A stretch of 64,000 nucleotides of DNA from Plantibacter sp. Leaf314 (lineage in GTDB: Bacteria > Actinomycetota > Actinomycetes > Actinomycetales > Microbacteriaceae), in assembly GCF_001423185.1 (NCBI RefSeq), contig NZ_LMOB01000002.1:191573-255572 (forward strand). Reading direction: 5' to 3'. Below the pieces are notes generated by a model. It was not told the origin of the DNA. It made no database searches and saw only the letters and a list, made by a program, of their open reading frames with translations. Both the position numbers and the translations under genes were made by a program. Positions 17,683 to 25,168 of this stretch are shown here, one piece after another. Position 1 is the first letter of the stretch; each line of letters starts with the position of its first letter.

Positions 17683-20600
17683 CAGGACGCGACCTGGGGC
17701 TCCCGGTACTCCGCCGTCGTCACCTCGCGCCACGGGCCGATCGGGTTGCCGCTCCACCTGGTGCCGGCGGGGACGCGTTCGCCGCGCATCACGAGGGAGG
17801 CGGGGCCGACGGTCGCGTCGTCGTCGATCCGGGCTCCGGGGAGGATGACGCTGTGCGGTCCGAGCGTGGCGCCCGCAGCGAGTTCGACCTGATCCATACT
17901 CATGATTCGATCATGGAACAGGTGTGTTTGCACAACGCAGCCCCGGTTGACCGTCGCGCCGTCGCCCAGCTCGACGAGGTCGGCCTCCGGCAGCCAGTAA
18001 CTCTCGCACCAGACACCGCGACCGATCCGGGCGCCCAGTGACCGCAACCACCAGGTCAGGGCGGGGGTGCCGGTGGCGGGCGCGGCGAACCACGGCGCCG
18101 CGACCATCTCGACGAAGGTGTCCGACACCTCGTTGCGCCAGATGAACGAGGACCACAGCGGGTGCTCCCCGGCACGGATCGGTCCGACGATGAGCCACTT
18201 GGCGACGGTCGTGATGCCGGCCGCAACCGCACCGGCCGCGAGGAGGACGGCACCGCTGACCGCGACAGCCACGCCGAGACCCCAGGTGTCGGCGAACCAG
18301 GCGAGCGTGAGCAGCACGAGCAGGGCGATGCCCGTCGTCACCATCACCGGGACGATGCGACAGACCTCCCAGAGGGACCGGGCGATGCGGAGCCGCAGCG
18401 GCGGCGCGTAGGTGCGGTCGAGGTCGGCGTCCGACACCTGCCTGCGGAGTCGCATCGGCGGGCTGCCGAGCCACGACGACCCGGACTTCGCCTTCCGCGG
18501 GGCGGCCGACAGCACCGCCACGAGTCCGTTCTTCGGGACGTGCATGCCGGGGCCCGCCATCCCGGAGTTGCCGAGGAACGCGCGCTTCCCGACGGACGCG
18601 CCCGCGATCCGCATCCACCCGCCGCCGAGTTCGTAGGACGCCACCATCGTGTCGTCGGCGAGGAACGCGCCGTCACCCACGGTCGTCATGCGCGGCAGGA
18701 GGAGGACCGTCGACGCCTCGACGTTCTTGCCGACCTTCGCGCCGAGCAGGCGGAGCCACACCGGCGTGAAGAGGCTCGCGTAGATGGGGAAGAGCAGGGT
18801 GCGGGCGGCGTCGAGCAGGCGCTCGGTGGCCCACACCTGCCAACCGACACGACTGCGCACCGGGAAGTAGCCCTCCCGCAGCCCGATGCCGAGCAGACGG
18901 ACCAGGCCGATCGTGCTGATCGCGAGGACGAGGAACCACACGATCGTCGCGACCGGCACCCAGAGGAGCGCGCGCCAGGAGAACTCGACGAGGGACCCGG
19001 AACCGGCGGCTCCGGCGGCCACGACCGCGGCGGCGAGCACGAAGGCGAGGAAGGGCAGGACCGAGAGGAGCGCCGAGCCGACACCGTAGGCGAACAACCA
19101 ACGCCGCCGCCTGGGCGGGCGCTCGGTGGGCCAGACGGGCTTCGCCTTGCCGACGCGGACGGCGGGTGAACCGGACCACAGGTGGCCGGAGGGCACCCGA
19201 CCGAACACCGACGATCCCGGGGCGATCTCGGCGCGCTTGCCGATCCGTGTGCCGGCGAGCAGCGTGCTGCGAGCGCCGACCGTGCTCTCCGCACCGATGT
19301 GGACGTGGCCGAGTCGGAGCGTGTCGCCGTCGACCCAGTACCCGCGGAGGTCCACCTCGGGCTCGATCGAGGCGCGGGCTCCCACAGTCAGGAAGCCGGT
19401 GACGGGCGGAACGCTGTGCAGGTCGGCGTCGGGGCCGATCTTCGCGCCCAGGGCCCTCGCATAGTGCGAGATCCAGGGGGCGCCGGCGAGGCTCACCGCA
19501 CCGACCGTGTCGGCGACGCGTTCGGCGAGCCAGAGCCGGACGTGGACCGAACCGCCGCGTGGGTAGTCGCCCGGTCGCACACCGGCGAGCAGCAGCCGCG
19601 AGGCGACGACCGAGATCGCCATCCGCCCGATGGGGGTGATGACGAGGAGGAATCCGAGCGCGATCCACCACCACGAGACCATCGGCAGGTAGGGCACGTC
19701 GGCCACGAGGCCGAGCACGCGGCTGCCGGCGAGCAGGTACACGAGCCACCGGAGGCCCACGAGGATGAGCAGCGGGATCCCGAGCAGGGTCTGCACCCAC
19801 TGGGTGGTGAGCGGGGTGGGACGGACGGGGTCGGCCACCGCGGCGCGGGTGCGGCGCTCGGGGCGTCGGCCGTCGAGCTCGGCGGCCATGGCGCCGAGTC
19901 GCGGGTGGCCGTAGATGTCGGCGACGGTGAACTCCGCGTCCCTCGTGCGGATGAGCGAGACCAGCTGTGCGGCGGCCAGGCTGCCACCGCCGAGGCTGAA
20001 GAAGTTGTCGCCCTCCGCCGTGACCCGGACGCCGAGCACGGCCGTCCACTGTTCGGCGAGCCAGGCGGCCGTGCCCGACAGGGTCGAGGCGTCCTCCCCG
20101 TCGGTCCCGCCGAGCGGCCACGGCAGCGCCGCCCGGTCGACCTTGCCCGAGGTGCGCGTGGGCAGTTCGGACACGACCGCGAGCAGGGGCACGAGCGGTG
20201 CGGGCAGTTGCTCGCGAAGCGTGCCCAGCGCGCCGTCCAGGGAGAAGGCGTCACCGTCCGGGACCGCGAGATAGCCCACGAGGACCGGGTTGCCGGCCGC
20301 GGTGCGCTGGACGGCTGCGGCGGCACCCGAGACACCTGGGAGGGCCTGCAGGGCGGCCTCGATCTCGCCGAGCTCGACGCGACGGCCGCCGATCTTGACC
20401 TGGTCGTCCGCGCGTCCCTGGAAGACGAGCCCCGCGGCCTCGAAGCGGACGAGGTCGCCGCTGCGGTAGGCCCGGTGCCATCCGAGGCTCGGCATGGGCG
20501 CGTACCGTTCGGCGTCCTTGACGGGGTCGAGGTACCTGGCGAGACCGACGCCGCCGATGATGAGCTCGCCGACACCGCCCTCCTCCACCGGCACCCCGTC

Positions 20601-21692
20601 CGCGTCGACCACGGCGAGGTCCCAGCCGTCGAGCGGGAGACCGATCCGCACGGGCTGTTCTCCGGTGAGGAGCGCCGCGCAGGCGACGACCGTGGCCTCC
20701 GTCGGGCCGTAGGTGTTCCAGACCTCGCGCCCGTCGACGGCGAGTCGAGCGGCGAGCTCCGGCGGGCAGGCCTCGCCGCCGAAGATGAGCATGCGGATGT
20801 TCTCGAGCGACTCCGCCGGCCACATGGCCGCGAGCGTCGGCACCGTGGACACCACGGTGATGCCCTTCGCGGTGAGCCAGGGACCGAGGTCCATCCCGCT
20901 GCGGACGAGCGACCGTGGCGCCGGGACGAGGCAGGCCCCGTGGCCCCAGGCGAGCCACATCTCCTCGCACGACGCGTCGAAGGCGACGGAGAGCCCGGCG
21001 AGCACCCGGTCGCCCGGACCGAGGGGCTCGGCCTGCAGGAAGAGGCGGGCCTCGGCGTCGACGAACGCCGCGGCGGACCGGTGGGAGACGGCGACGCCCT
21101 TCGGCGTCCCCGTCGATCCCGAGGTGAAGATGATCCACGAGTCGTCGTCGAGCCGAGGAGCCTCGAGGATCGGGATCGCCCGGGTCGCCGGGTGCGGCGT
21201 CCCCTCGACGGCGAGCCGGATCGGCTCCCCCGTGGTCTCGTCCCCGGTTCCCCCGGCGGCCTCGACCGCGGATCCGAGGCGCCGGAAGACACCGCCGTCC
21301 TCGAGGACCCCGACCACGGCCGCCTCACCGAACACGAGGCGGGCGCGCTCCTCCGGGTCGTCTGCGTCGACGGGCACGTACGCGGCTCCCGCGAACAGGA
21401 TGCCGAGGATGCCGAGGTACAGCTCGCGCGAACCCGATGCGATCCGCACCCCCACCCGGTCGCCACGGCGGACACCGGCGGCGAGCAGGGCCGCCGCGAG
21501 GCGTTCGGCGCTCACGATGAGTTCGCGGTAGCTGAGCGCGCCGGCAGCGTCCTCGAGTGCTGAGGCCTCGGGGTGCGCCGCGGCGACGGCACGCAGCACG
21601 TCGATCAGGGTGCGTTGGGCGGGCGCACGTCCGCCGCCGAGCAGCGTCGGCTGCCGCTCTGCGAGCAGGGCGGTGGTGGTCTCAGCGTCCAT
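17682..21692 (-). CDS. pls: Pls/PosA-type membrane non-ribosomal peptide synthetase (poly-amino-acid synthetase)
   Basis: 1336 residues, close to epsilon-poly-L-lysine synthetase of Streptomyces (about 1319). Adenylation domain 25-525: FTSGSTGTPKG (189-199), GEAC (306-309), YGPTE, SGDL, and Lys517 in TSGKVDR. Carrier domain 535-605 has DNFFSLGGGS, with Ser571 for phosphopantetheine. No condensation or thioesterase domain follows. Instead six membrane helices in three pairs (from about 635, 665, 875, 915, 1125 and 1150) alternate with three left-handed-helix acyltransferase-like domains. In Pls these form a tunnel-like ligase that polymerises a free amino acid through side-chain amide bonds and exports it. 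The pocket code reads D-A-E-S-I-G-T-V-V-K. AGAGGA precedes ATG 21692. Confidence 0.9.
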   Translation of the reverse strand: MDAETTTALLAERQPTLLGGGRAPAQRTLIDVLRAVAAAHPEASALEDAAGALSYRELIVSAERLAAALLAAGVRRGDRVGVRIASGSRELYLGILGILFAGAAYVPVDADDPEERARLVFGEAAVVGVLEDGGVFRRLGSAVEAAGGTGDETTGEPIRLAVEGTPHPATRAIPILEAPRLDDDSWIIFTSGSTGTPKGVAVSHRSAAAFVDAEARLFLQAEPLGPGDRVLAGLSVAFDASCEEMWLAWGHGACLVPAPRSLVRSGMDLGPWLTAKGITVVSTVPTLAAMWPAESLENIRMLIFGGEACPPELAARLAVDGREVWNTYGPTEATVVACAALLTGEQPVRIGLPLDGWDLAVVDADGVPVEEGGVGELIIGGVGLARYLDPVKDAERYAPMPSLGWHRAYRSGDLVRFEAAGLVFQGRADDQVKIGGRRVELGEIEAALQALPGVSGAAAAVQRTAAGNPVLVGYLAVPDGDAFSLDGALGTLREQLPAPLVPLLAVVSELPTRTSGKVDRAALPWPLGGTDGEDASTLSGTAAWLAEQWTAVLGVRVTAEGDNFFSLGGGSLAAAQLVSLIRTRDAEFTVADIYGHPRLGAMAAELDGRRPERRTRAAVADPVRPTPLTTQWVQTLLGIPLLILVGLRWLVYLLAGSRVLGLVADVPYLPMVSWWWIALGFLLVITPIGRMAISVVASRLLLAGVRPGDYPRGGSVHVRLWLAERVADTVGAVSLAGAPWISHYARALGAKIGPDADLHSVPPVTGFLTVGARASIEPEVDLRGYWVDGDTLRLGHVHIGAESTVGARSTLLAGTRIGKRAEIAPGSSVFGRVPSGHLWSGSPAVRVGKAKPVWPTERPPRRRRWLFAYGVGSALLSVLPFLAFVLAAAVVAAGAAGSGSLVEFSWRALLWVPVATIVWFLVLAISTIGLVRLLGIGLREGYFPVRSRVGWQVWATERLLDAARTLLFPIYASLFTPVWLRLLGAKVGKNVEASTVLLLPRMTTVGDGAFLADDTMVASYELGGGWMRIAGASVGKRAFLGNSGMAGPGMHVPKNGLVAVLSAAPRKAKSGSSWLGSPPMRLRRQVSDADLDRTYAPPLRLRIARSLWEVCRIVPVMVTTGIALLVLLTLAWFADTWGLGVAVAVSGAVLLAAGAVAAGITTVAKWLIVGPIRAGEHPLWSSFIWRNEVSDTFVEMVAAPWFAAPATGTPALTWWLRSLGARIGRGVWCESYWLPEADLVELGDGATVNRGCVVQTHLFHDRIMSMDQVELAAGATLGPHSVILPGARIDDDATVGPASLVMRGERVPAGTRWSGNPIGPWREVTTAEYREPQVAS

Positions 21693-21837
21693 GCGCGATC
21701 CTCTGTCGTCCGGCCATCAGCGTCGCCAACGCTAGGGAGCGCAGGTGGACGGCCGGTGAACCCCAGTCAACCGCGAGGTGTCGCGGGCGCGACGGCGACC
21801 CACCGCACGCCCGGGGGAAGCTCGGCGCACTCGCGCC

Positions 21838-21843
21838 TACCAT
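21838..21843 (+). promoter_or_regulatory. Putative -10 box of gabT
   Basis: TACCAT ends 7 nt before ATG 21851. It overlaps the alternative ATG at 21842, which argues for 21851 as the start. Confidence 0.45.
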
Positions 21844-21850
21844 GGCCTGC

Positions 21851-23185
21851 ATGACCATCGAATACTCCGTGCCCCAGGAACGCCAGCTCGTGACCGCCAT
21901 CCCCGGTCCCCGATCGCTCGCCCTCACGGAACGGCGCCGCAGGGCGGTGTCGCGCGGCGCGGGCAACCTCGCCCCGGTGTGGATGGACCACGGCTCCGGC
22001 GGCATCCTCGTGGACGTCGACGGCAACCGCATCATCGACCTCGGCACGGGCATCGGGGTCACGACCATCGGTCACGCCAACCCCGACGTCGCCGCGGCCG
22101 CCGCCGAGCAGGCCACGAAACTCACCCACACGCTCTTCACGGTGACGCCGTACGAGAACTACCTGCGGGTGGCGGAGAAGCTCGCCGAGATCACCCCCGG
22201 CGACTTCGAGAAGCACTCGATCCTGTTGAACTCCGGCGCCGAAGCGGTGGAGAACGCCGTCAAGATCGCCAAGAAGTACACGGGCCGCCGCGCGATCGTC
22301 GCGCTCGACCACGCCTTCCACGGCCGCACGAACCTCACCATGGCGATGACCTACCGCCCGGCCCCCGAACGGCTCGGCTTCGGACCGTTCCCCGGCGAGA
22401 TCTACAGTGTCCCGCTGTCCTACCCCTTCCGCGACGGGCTCACCGGGCCGGAGGCCGCCGAGGTCACGATCGACTACATCGAGCGGCACATCGGAGCGAG
22501 TGAGGTCGCCGCGTTCTTCGCCGAACCGGTCCTCGGCGACGGTGGCATCGTGATCCCCGCCCCCGGCTACTTCTCGCGCATCAGCGAATGGTGCACCGAG
22601 AACGGGATCGTGTTCGTCGCCGACGAGATCCAGGCCGGCATCGGTCGGACCGGCGCGTGGTACTCGATCGAGCACCACGGCGTCGTCCCCGACCTCATCA
22701 CGAGCGCCAAGGGCATCGCCGGCGGCTTCCCGCTCTCGGCGGTCACGGGGCGGGCCGAGATCATGGACTCGGTGCAGCCCGGTGGCATCGGCGGCACCTT
22801 CGGCGGCAACCCGGTGTCCACCGCTGCGGCACTCGCCACCTTCGACGTCATCGAGCGGGAGGACCTGCTGGGCGAGGCGCGTCGCGTGGGGGCCACGCTG
22901 CAGACGCTCATGGGCGACTGGGCCGAGCGGTTCGACATCGTCGGCGAGGTCCGGATCATCGGCGCGATGGCCGGCGTCGAACTCGTCGTCCCCGGCACGA
23001 AGCAACCGCATCCCACGGCGCTGCAGACGGTCATCGACGCGGCGATCGCCCAGGGCGTGCTCGTGCTCGACGCCGGGTCATGGGACTCGGTGCTCCGGCT
23101 GCTCCCGAGCGCGGTCATGTCCGACGAGCTGCTGCGCGACGCGGTCTCGGTCCTCGAGGACGCCCTGGCGCAGGTCACGTCCTAG
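21851..23185 (+). CDS. gabT: 4-aminobutyrate-2-oxoglutarate aminotransferase
   Basis: Class III PLP aminotransferase, 444 residues. N-terminal IPGPRSLALTERR is typical of GabT; NSGAEAVENAVKIA binds PLP phosphate, VADEIQAG carries the PLP-contacting Asp, and the catalytic lysine is in TSAKGIAGGFP. It converts GABA (and possibly related omega-amines) to succinate semialdehyde. The gene is divergent from the poly-amino-acid synthetase with 158 bp between starts. No succinate-semialdehyde dehydrogenase is adjacent. A diaminobutyrate aminotransferase was considered but the N-terminal signature favours GABA. Confidence 0.9.
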   Translation: MTIEYSVPQERQLVTAIPGPRSLALTERRRRAVSRGAGNLAPVWMDHGSGGILVDVDGNRIIDLGTGIGVTTIGHANPDVAAAAAEQATKLTHTLFTVTPYENYLRVAEKLAEITPGDFEKHSILLNSGAEAVENAVKIAKKYTGRRAIVALDHAFHGRTNLTMAMTYRPAPERLGFGPFPGEIYSVPLSYPFRDGLTGPEAAEVTIDYIERHIGASEVAAFFAEPVLGDGGIVIPAPGYFSRISEWCTENGIVFVADEIQAGIGRTGAWYSIEHHGVVPDLITSAKGIAGGFPLSAVTGRAEIMDSVQPGGIGGTFGGNPVSTAAALATFDVIEREDLLGEARRVGATLQTLMGDWAERFDIVGEVRIIGAMAGVELVVPGTKQPHPTALQTVIDAAIAQGVLVLDAGSWDSVLRLLPSAVMSDELLRDAVSVLEDALAQVTS

Positions 23186-23206
23186 CGGACCGGCCGGGCG
23201 GGCGGC

Positions 23207-24037
23207 TCAGTCGACGGTGACGAAGTCGATGAGCTGCTCGACCCGGCCGAGCAGCTCGGGTTCGAGGTCGTTGAACGTCCGGACCTGACCGAGGATGCGC
23301 TTCCAGGCGCGGGCGATGTCGGCCTGCGTGTCGTGGGGCCAGCCGAAGGCCTGGCAGATCCCCTTCTTCCACTCGATCGACCGCGGGATGGTCGGCCACT
23401 CCTGCAACCCGACCTTTGCGGGCTTCACGGCCTGCCAGACGTCGACGTACGGGTGGCCGACGATGAGGACGTTCCGGCCGTTCGGCCCGGCCATGACCGC
23501 ATCGGCGATGCGCTGCTCCTTCGAACCGCGGACCAGGTGGTCGACGAGCACCCCGACGCGCCGGTCGGGGCCCGGCCGGAACTCGGCGAGCGCGGCGTCG
23601 AGGTGGTCGACGCCGGCGAGGTACTCCACGACGACGCCCTCGACCCGGAGGTCGTCGCCCCAGACCCGCTCGACGAGTTCCGCGTCGTGCCGCCCCTCGA
23701 CGAAGATCCGGCTCGCTCGAGCCACCCGGGCGGTCGTCTCCACGGCGAAGGACCCGGACGCCGTCCGGGCACGACCGGCGGGAGCACGTTTGGGCACGAC
23801 GAGGACGACCGGCTCCCCCTCGAGGAGGAAGCCGGCCCCCATCGGGAACACGCGACGCTTGCCCCGGTAGTCCTCGAGCTCGACCGTCTTCGCCTCGACG
23901 CGCGTGATCGCACCGCAGAAGCCGCCGAGCTCCTCGATGACGAGGTCGGTCACGGCCTCGACCTCTCGGGCGACCACCCGGTTCTTCTTCCGCCAGTCAC
24001 CCGCGAGGACGTCCTGGCCATACCTGTCTTCGAACAC
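23207..24037 (-). CDS. DUF3097 family protein
   Basis: 276-residue conserved actinobacterial protein of unknown function. The middle (IFVEGRHDAELV about 112-123, then VGVLVDHLVRGSKE) resembles the E-G...D and D-x-D motif spacing of a TOPRIM nuclease/primase fold; that is inference from motif shape. GTG 24037 is supported by TAGCGT at 24049-24044, 6 nt upstream. Convergent with gabT (21 bp gap). The 117 bp between it and the next gene show nothing recognisable. Confidence 0.75.
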   Translation of the reverse strand: MFEDRYGQDVLAGDWRKKNRVVAREVEAVTDLVIEELGGFCGAITRVEAKTVELEDYRGKRRVFPMGAGFLLEGEPVVLVVPKRAPAGRARTASGSFAVETTARVARASRIFVEGRHDAELVERVWGDDLRVEGVVVEYLAGVDHLDAALAEFRPGPDRRVGVLVDHLVRGSKEQRIADAVMAGPNGRNVLIVGHPYVDVWQAVKPAKVGLQEWPTIPRSIEWKKGICQAFGWPHDTQADIARAWKRILGQVRTFNDLEPELLGRVEQLIDFVTVD

Positions 24038-24154
24038 CCGTCAACGCTACGACAGCGCGGTGGACAAGCCAGGAGCGCTCCGGCGTGGCGTCGCGCGGTT
24101 GTCACCGGAGGCGGGCGGTCCCGGCGTCGTCCTCGCCCGTGGACGAGACCCGGT

Positions 24155-24901
24155 TCAGGCGGCTGCGCGCTCCGCTTCGCGGGCGAGGCCACCGAGCAGC
24201 AGCTCGAGCTGGTCGTCGACGGTGCCGGGGTCCTCCGGGTGCCACTGCACGCCCGTGATGGGGAGGGTGTGGTGCTCGATCGCCTCGACGGTGCCGTCGG
24301 AGGACCAGGCGACCGCTCGGAGTCCCTCGCCGAGTTCGCCGACCGCCTGGTGGTGGGCGCTCTGCACCTGGAGGTGCCGGGCCCGCAGCCGGAACGCGAG
24401 GGCGCTCGACGGGTCGAGCTCGACCTCGTGGGGCGTCATGCTCTGATCGACCGGGACGCCGTCGTTGCGGTGGGTGCTGTGCGCACCGAGGTCCTGGACG
24501 AGCGTGCCGCCGAGGGCGACGTTGATGATCTGGTGCCCGCGGCAGATGCCGAGGAGCGGCGTGCCACGTTCGGCGGCCCGTCTCGCGACGGCGAGCTGCG
24601 CGCGGTCGGCCTCAGGGAAGTGCTGGCCCTCGGCACGGTAGCCGACGGCACCCCCGTAGTGGATGGGGTCGATGTCGGCCCCGCCCATGAGGACGACGGC
24701 CGAGGCGCCGTCGGTCGCGGCGAGGAGCGCCTCGGTGCCGAGGTCCTCCGCGGCCCACCGCGTCACCCGCCACCCGGCCCGTTCGGCCGCCGCGATGGTG
24801 CGACCGAGGAGGATCTGCACGTACTCGTGGTACGCCTGGTCGTCCTCGCGGAACCTCGTGACCTCGATGAGCGCCAGCATGGGTGAGACGTGTCCTTGCA
24901 T
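24155..24901 (-). CDS. Class I glutamine amidotransferase-like (peptidase C26) gamma-glutamyl hydrolase
   Basis: 248 residues, PuuD-like. Catalytic Cys in GICRGHQIIN, with His and Glu in GVQWHPEDP; the MGGADIDP loop near residue 75 is typical of gamma-glutamyl-GABA hydrolases. It would hydrolyse gamma-glutamyl amides such as gamma-Glu-GABA, feeding GABA to GabT 1 kb away, which is suggestive but unproven. ATG 24901 is chosen for its AAGGAG ribosome site; an internal ATG at 24880 is less likely. Confidence 0.82.
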   Translation of the reverse strand: MQGHVSPMLALIEVTRFREDDQAYHEYVQILLGRTIAAAERAGWRVTRWAAEDLGTEALLAATDGASAVVLMGGADIDPIHYGGAVGYRAEGQHFPEADRAQLAVARRAAERGTPLLGICRGHQIINVALGGTLVQDLGAHSTHRNDGVPVDQSMTPHEVELDPSSALAFRLRARHLQVQSAHHQAVGELGEGLRAVAWSSDGTVEAIEHHTLPITGVQWHPEDPGTVDDQLELLLGGLAREAERAAA

Positions 24902-24994
24902 GATGCTCCTTCCAGGGGTTCCGCGACGGGGACTCGTCCAGTCTCGCCGTGCCGACCCGGGGACGCGACCGGACGCGTCACGCTCGGTAACAGA

Positions 24995-25028
24995 GCGTCG
25001 ACGTGCACGGGGCGTCGACGTGCATGGG
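24995..25028. repeat. Tandem 17-bp direct repeat in an intergenic region
   Basis: Two adjacent copies (24995-25011 and 25012-25028) of GCGTCGACGTGCA(C/T)GGG differing at one base, each containing the palindromic GTCGAC. They lie between divergent promoters of the C26 hydrolase and the TPM gene, so they could be operators. Confidence 0.6.
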
Positions 25029-25168
25029 CGACGACCGCCGCATAGCACAGCTCGCAGCAGGCTCCCCCGCCCGGAGGCACCGGTAGAGAAGTCCGGGCCC
25101 CGGACCTAGACTCGGACCCGAGCCGCGGGGTGGGGCTCGACGGGTCCGGACGAGTGACGAGGTGGCCG

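Noticed and set aside
16348..17757. Upstream extension of the M1 peptidase to 17757
   Set aside because: The extra 25 residues lie inside the NRPS gene and lack similarity; the TGATG junction gives a natural start at 17682.
17682..19700. Separate O-acetyltransferase genes within the NRPS region
   Set aside because: The hexapeptide domains are in the same uninterrupted frame as the adenylation domain and match the Pls layout.
21851..23185. Diaminobutyrate aminotransferase supplying a poly-Dab synthetase
   Set aside because: The N-terminal and active-site features match GABA aminotransferase, and the NRPS pocket reads as lysine-like.
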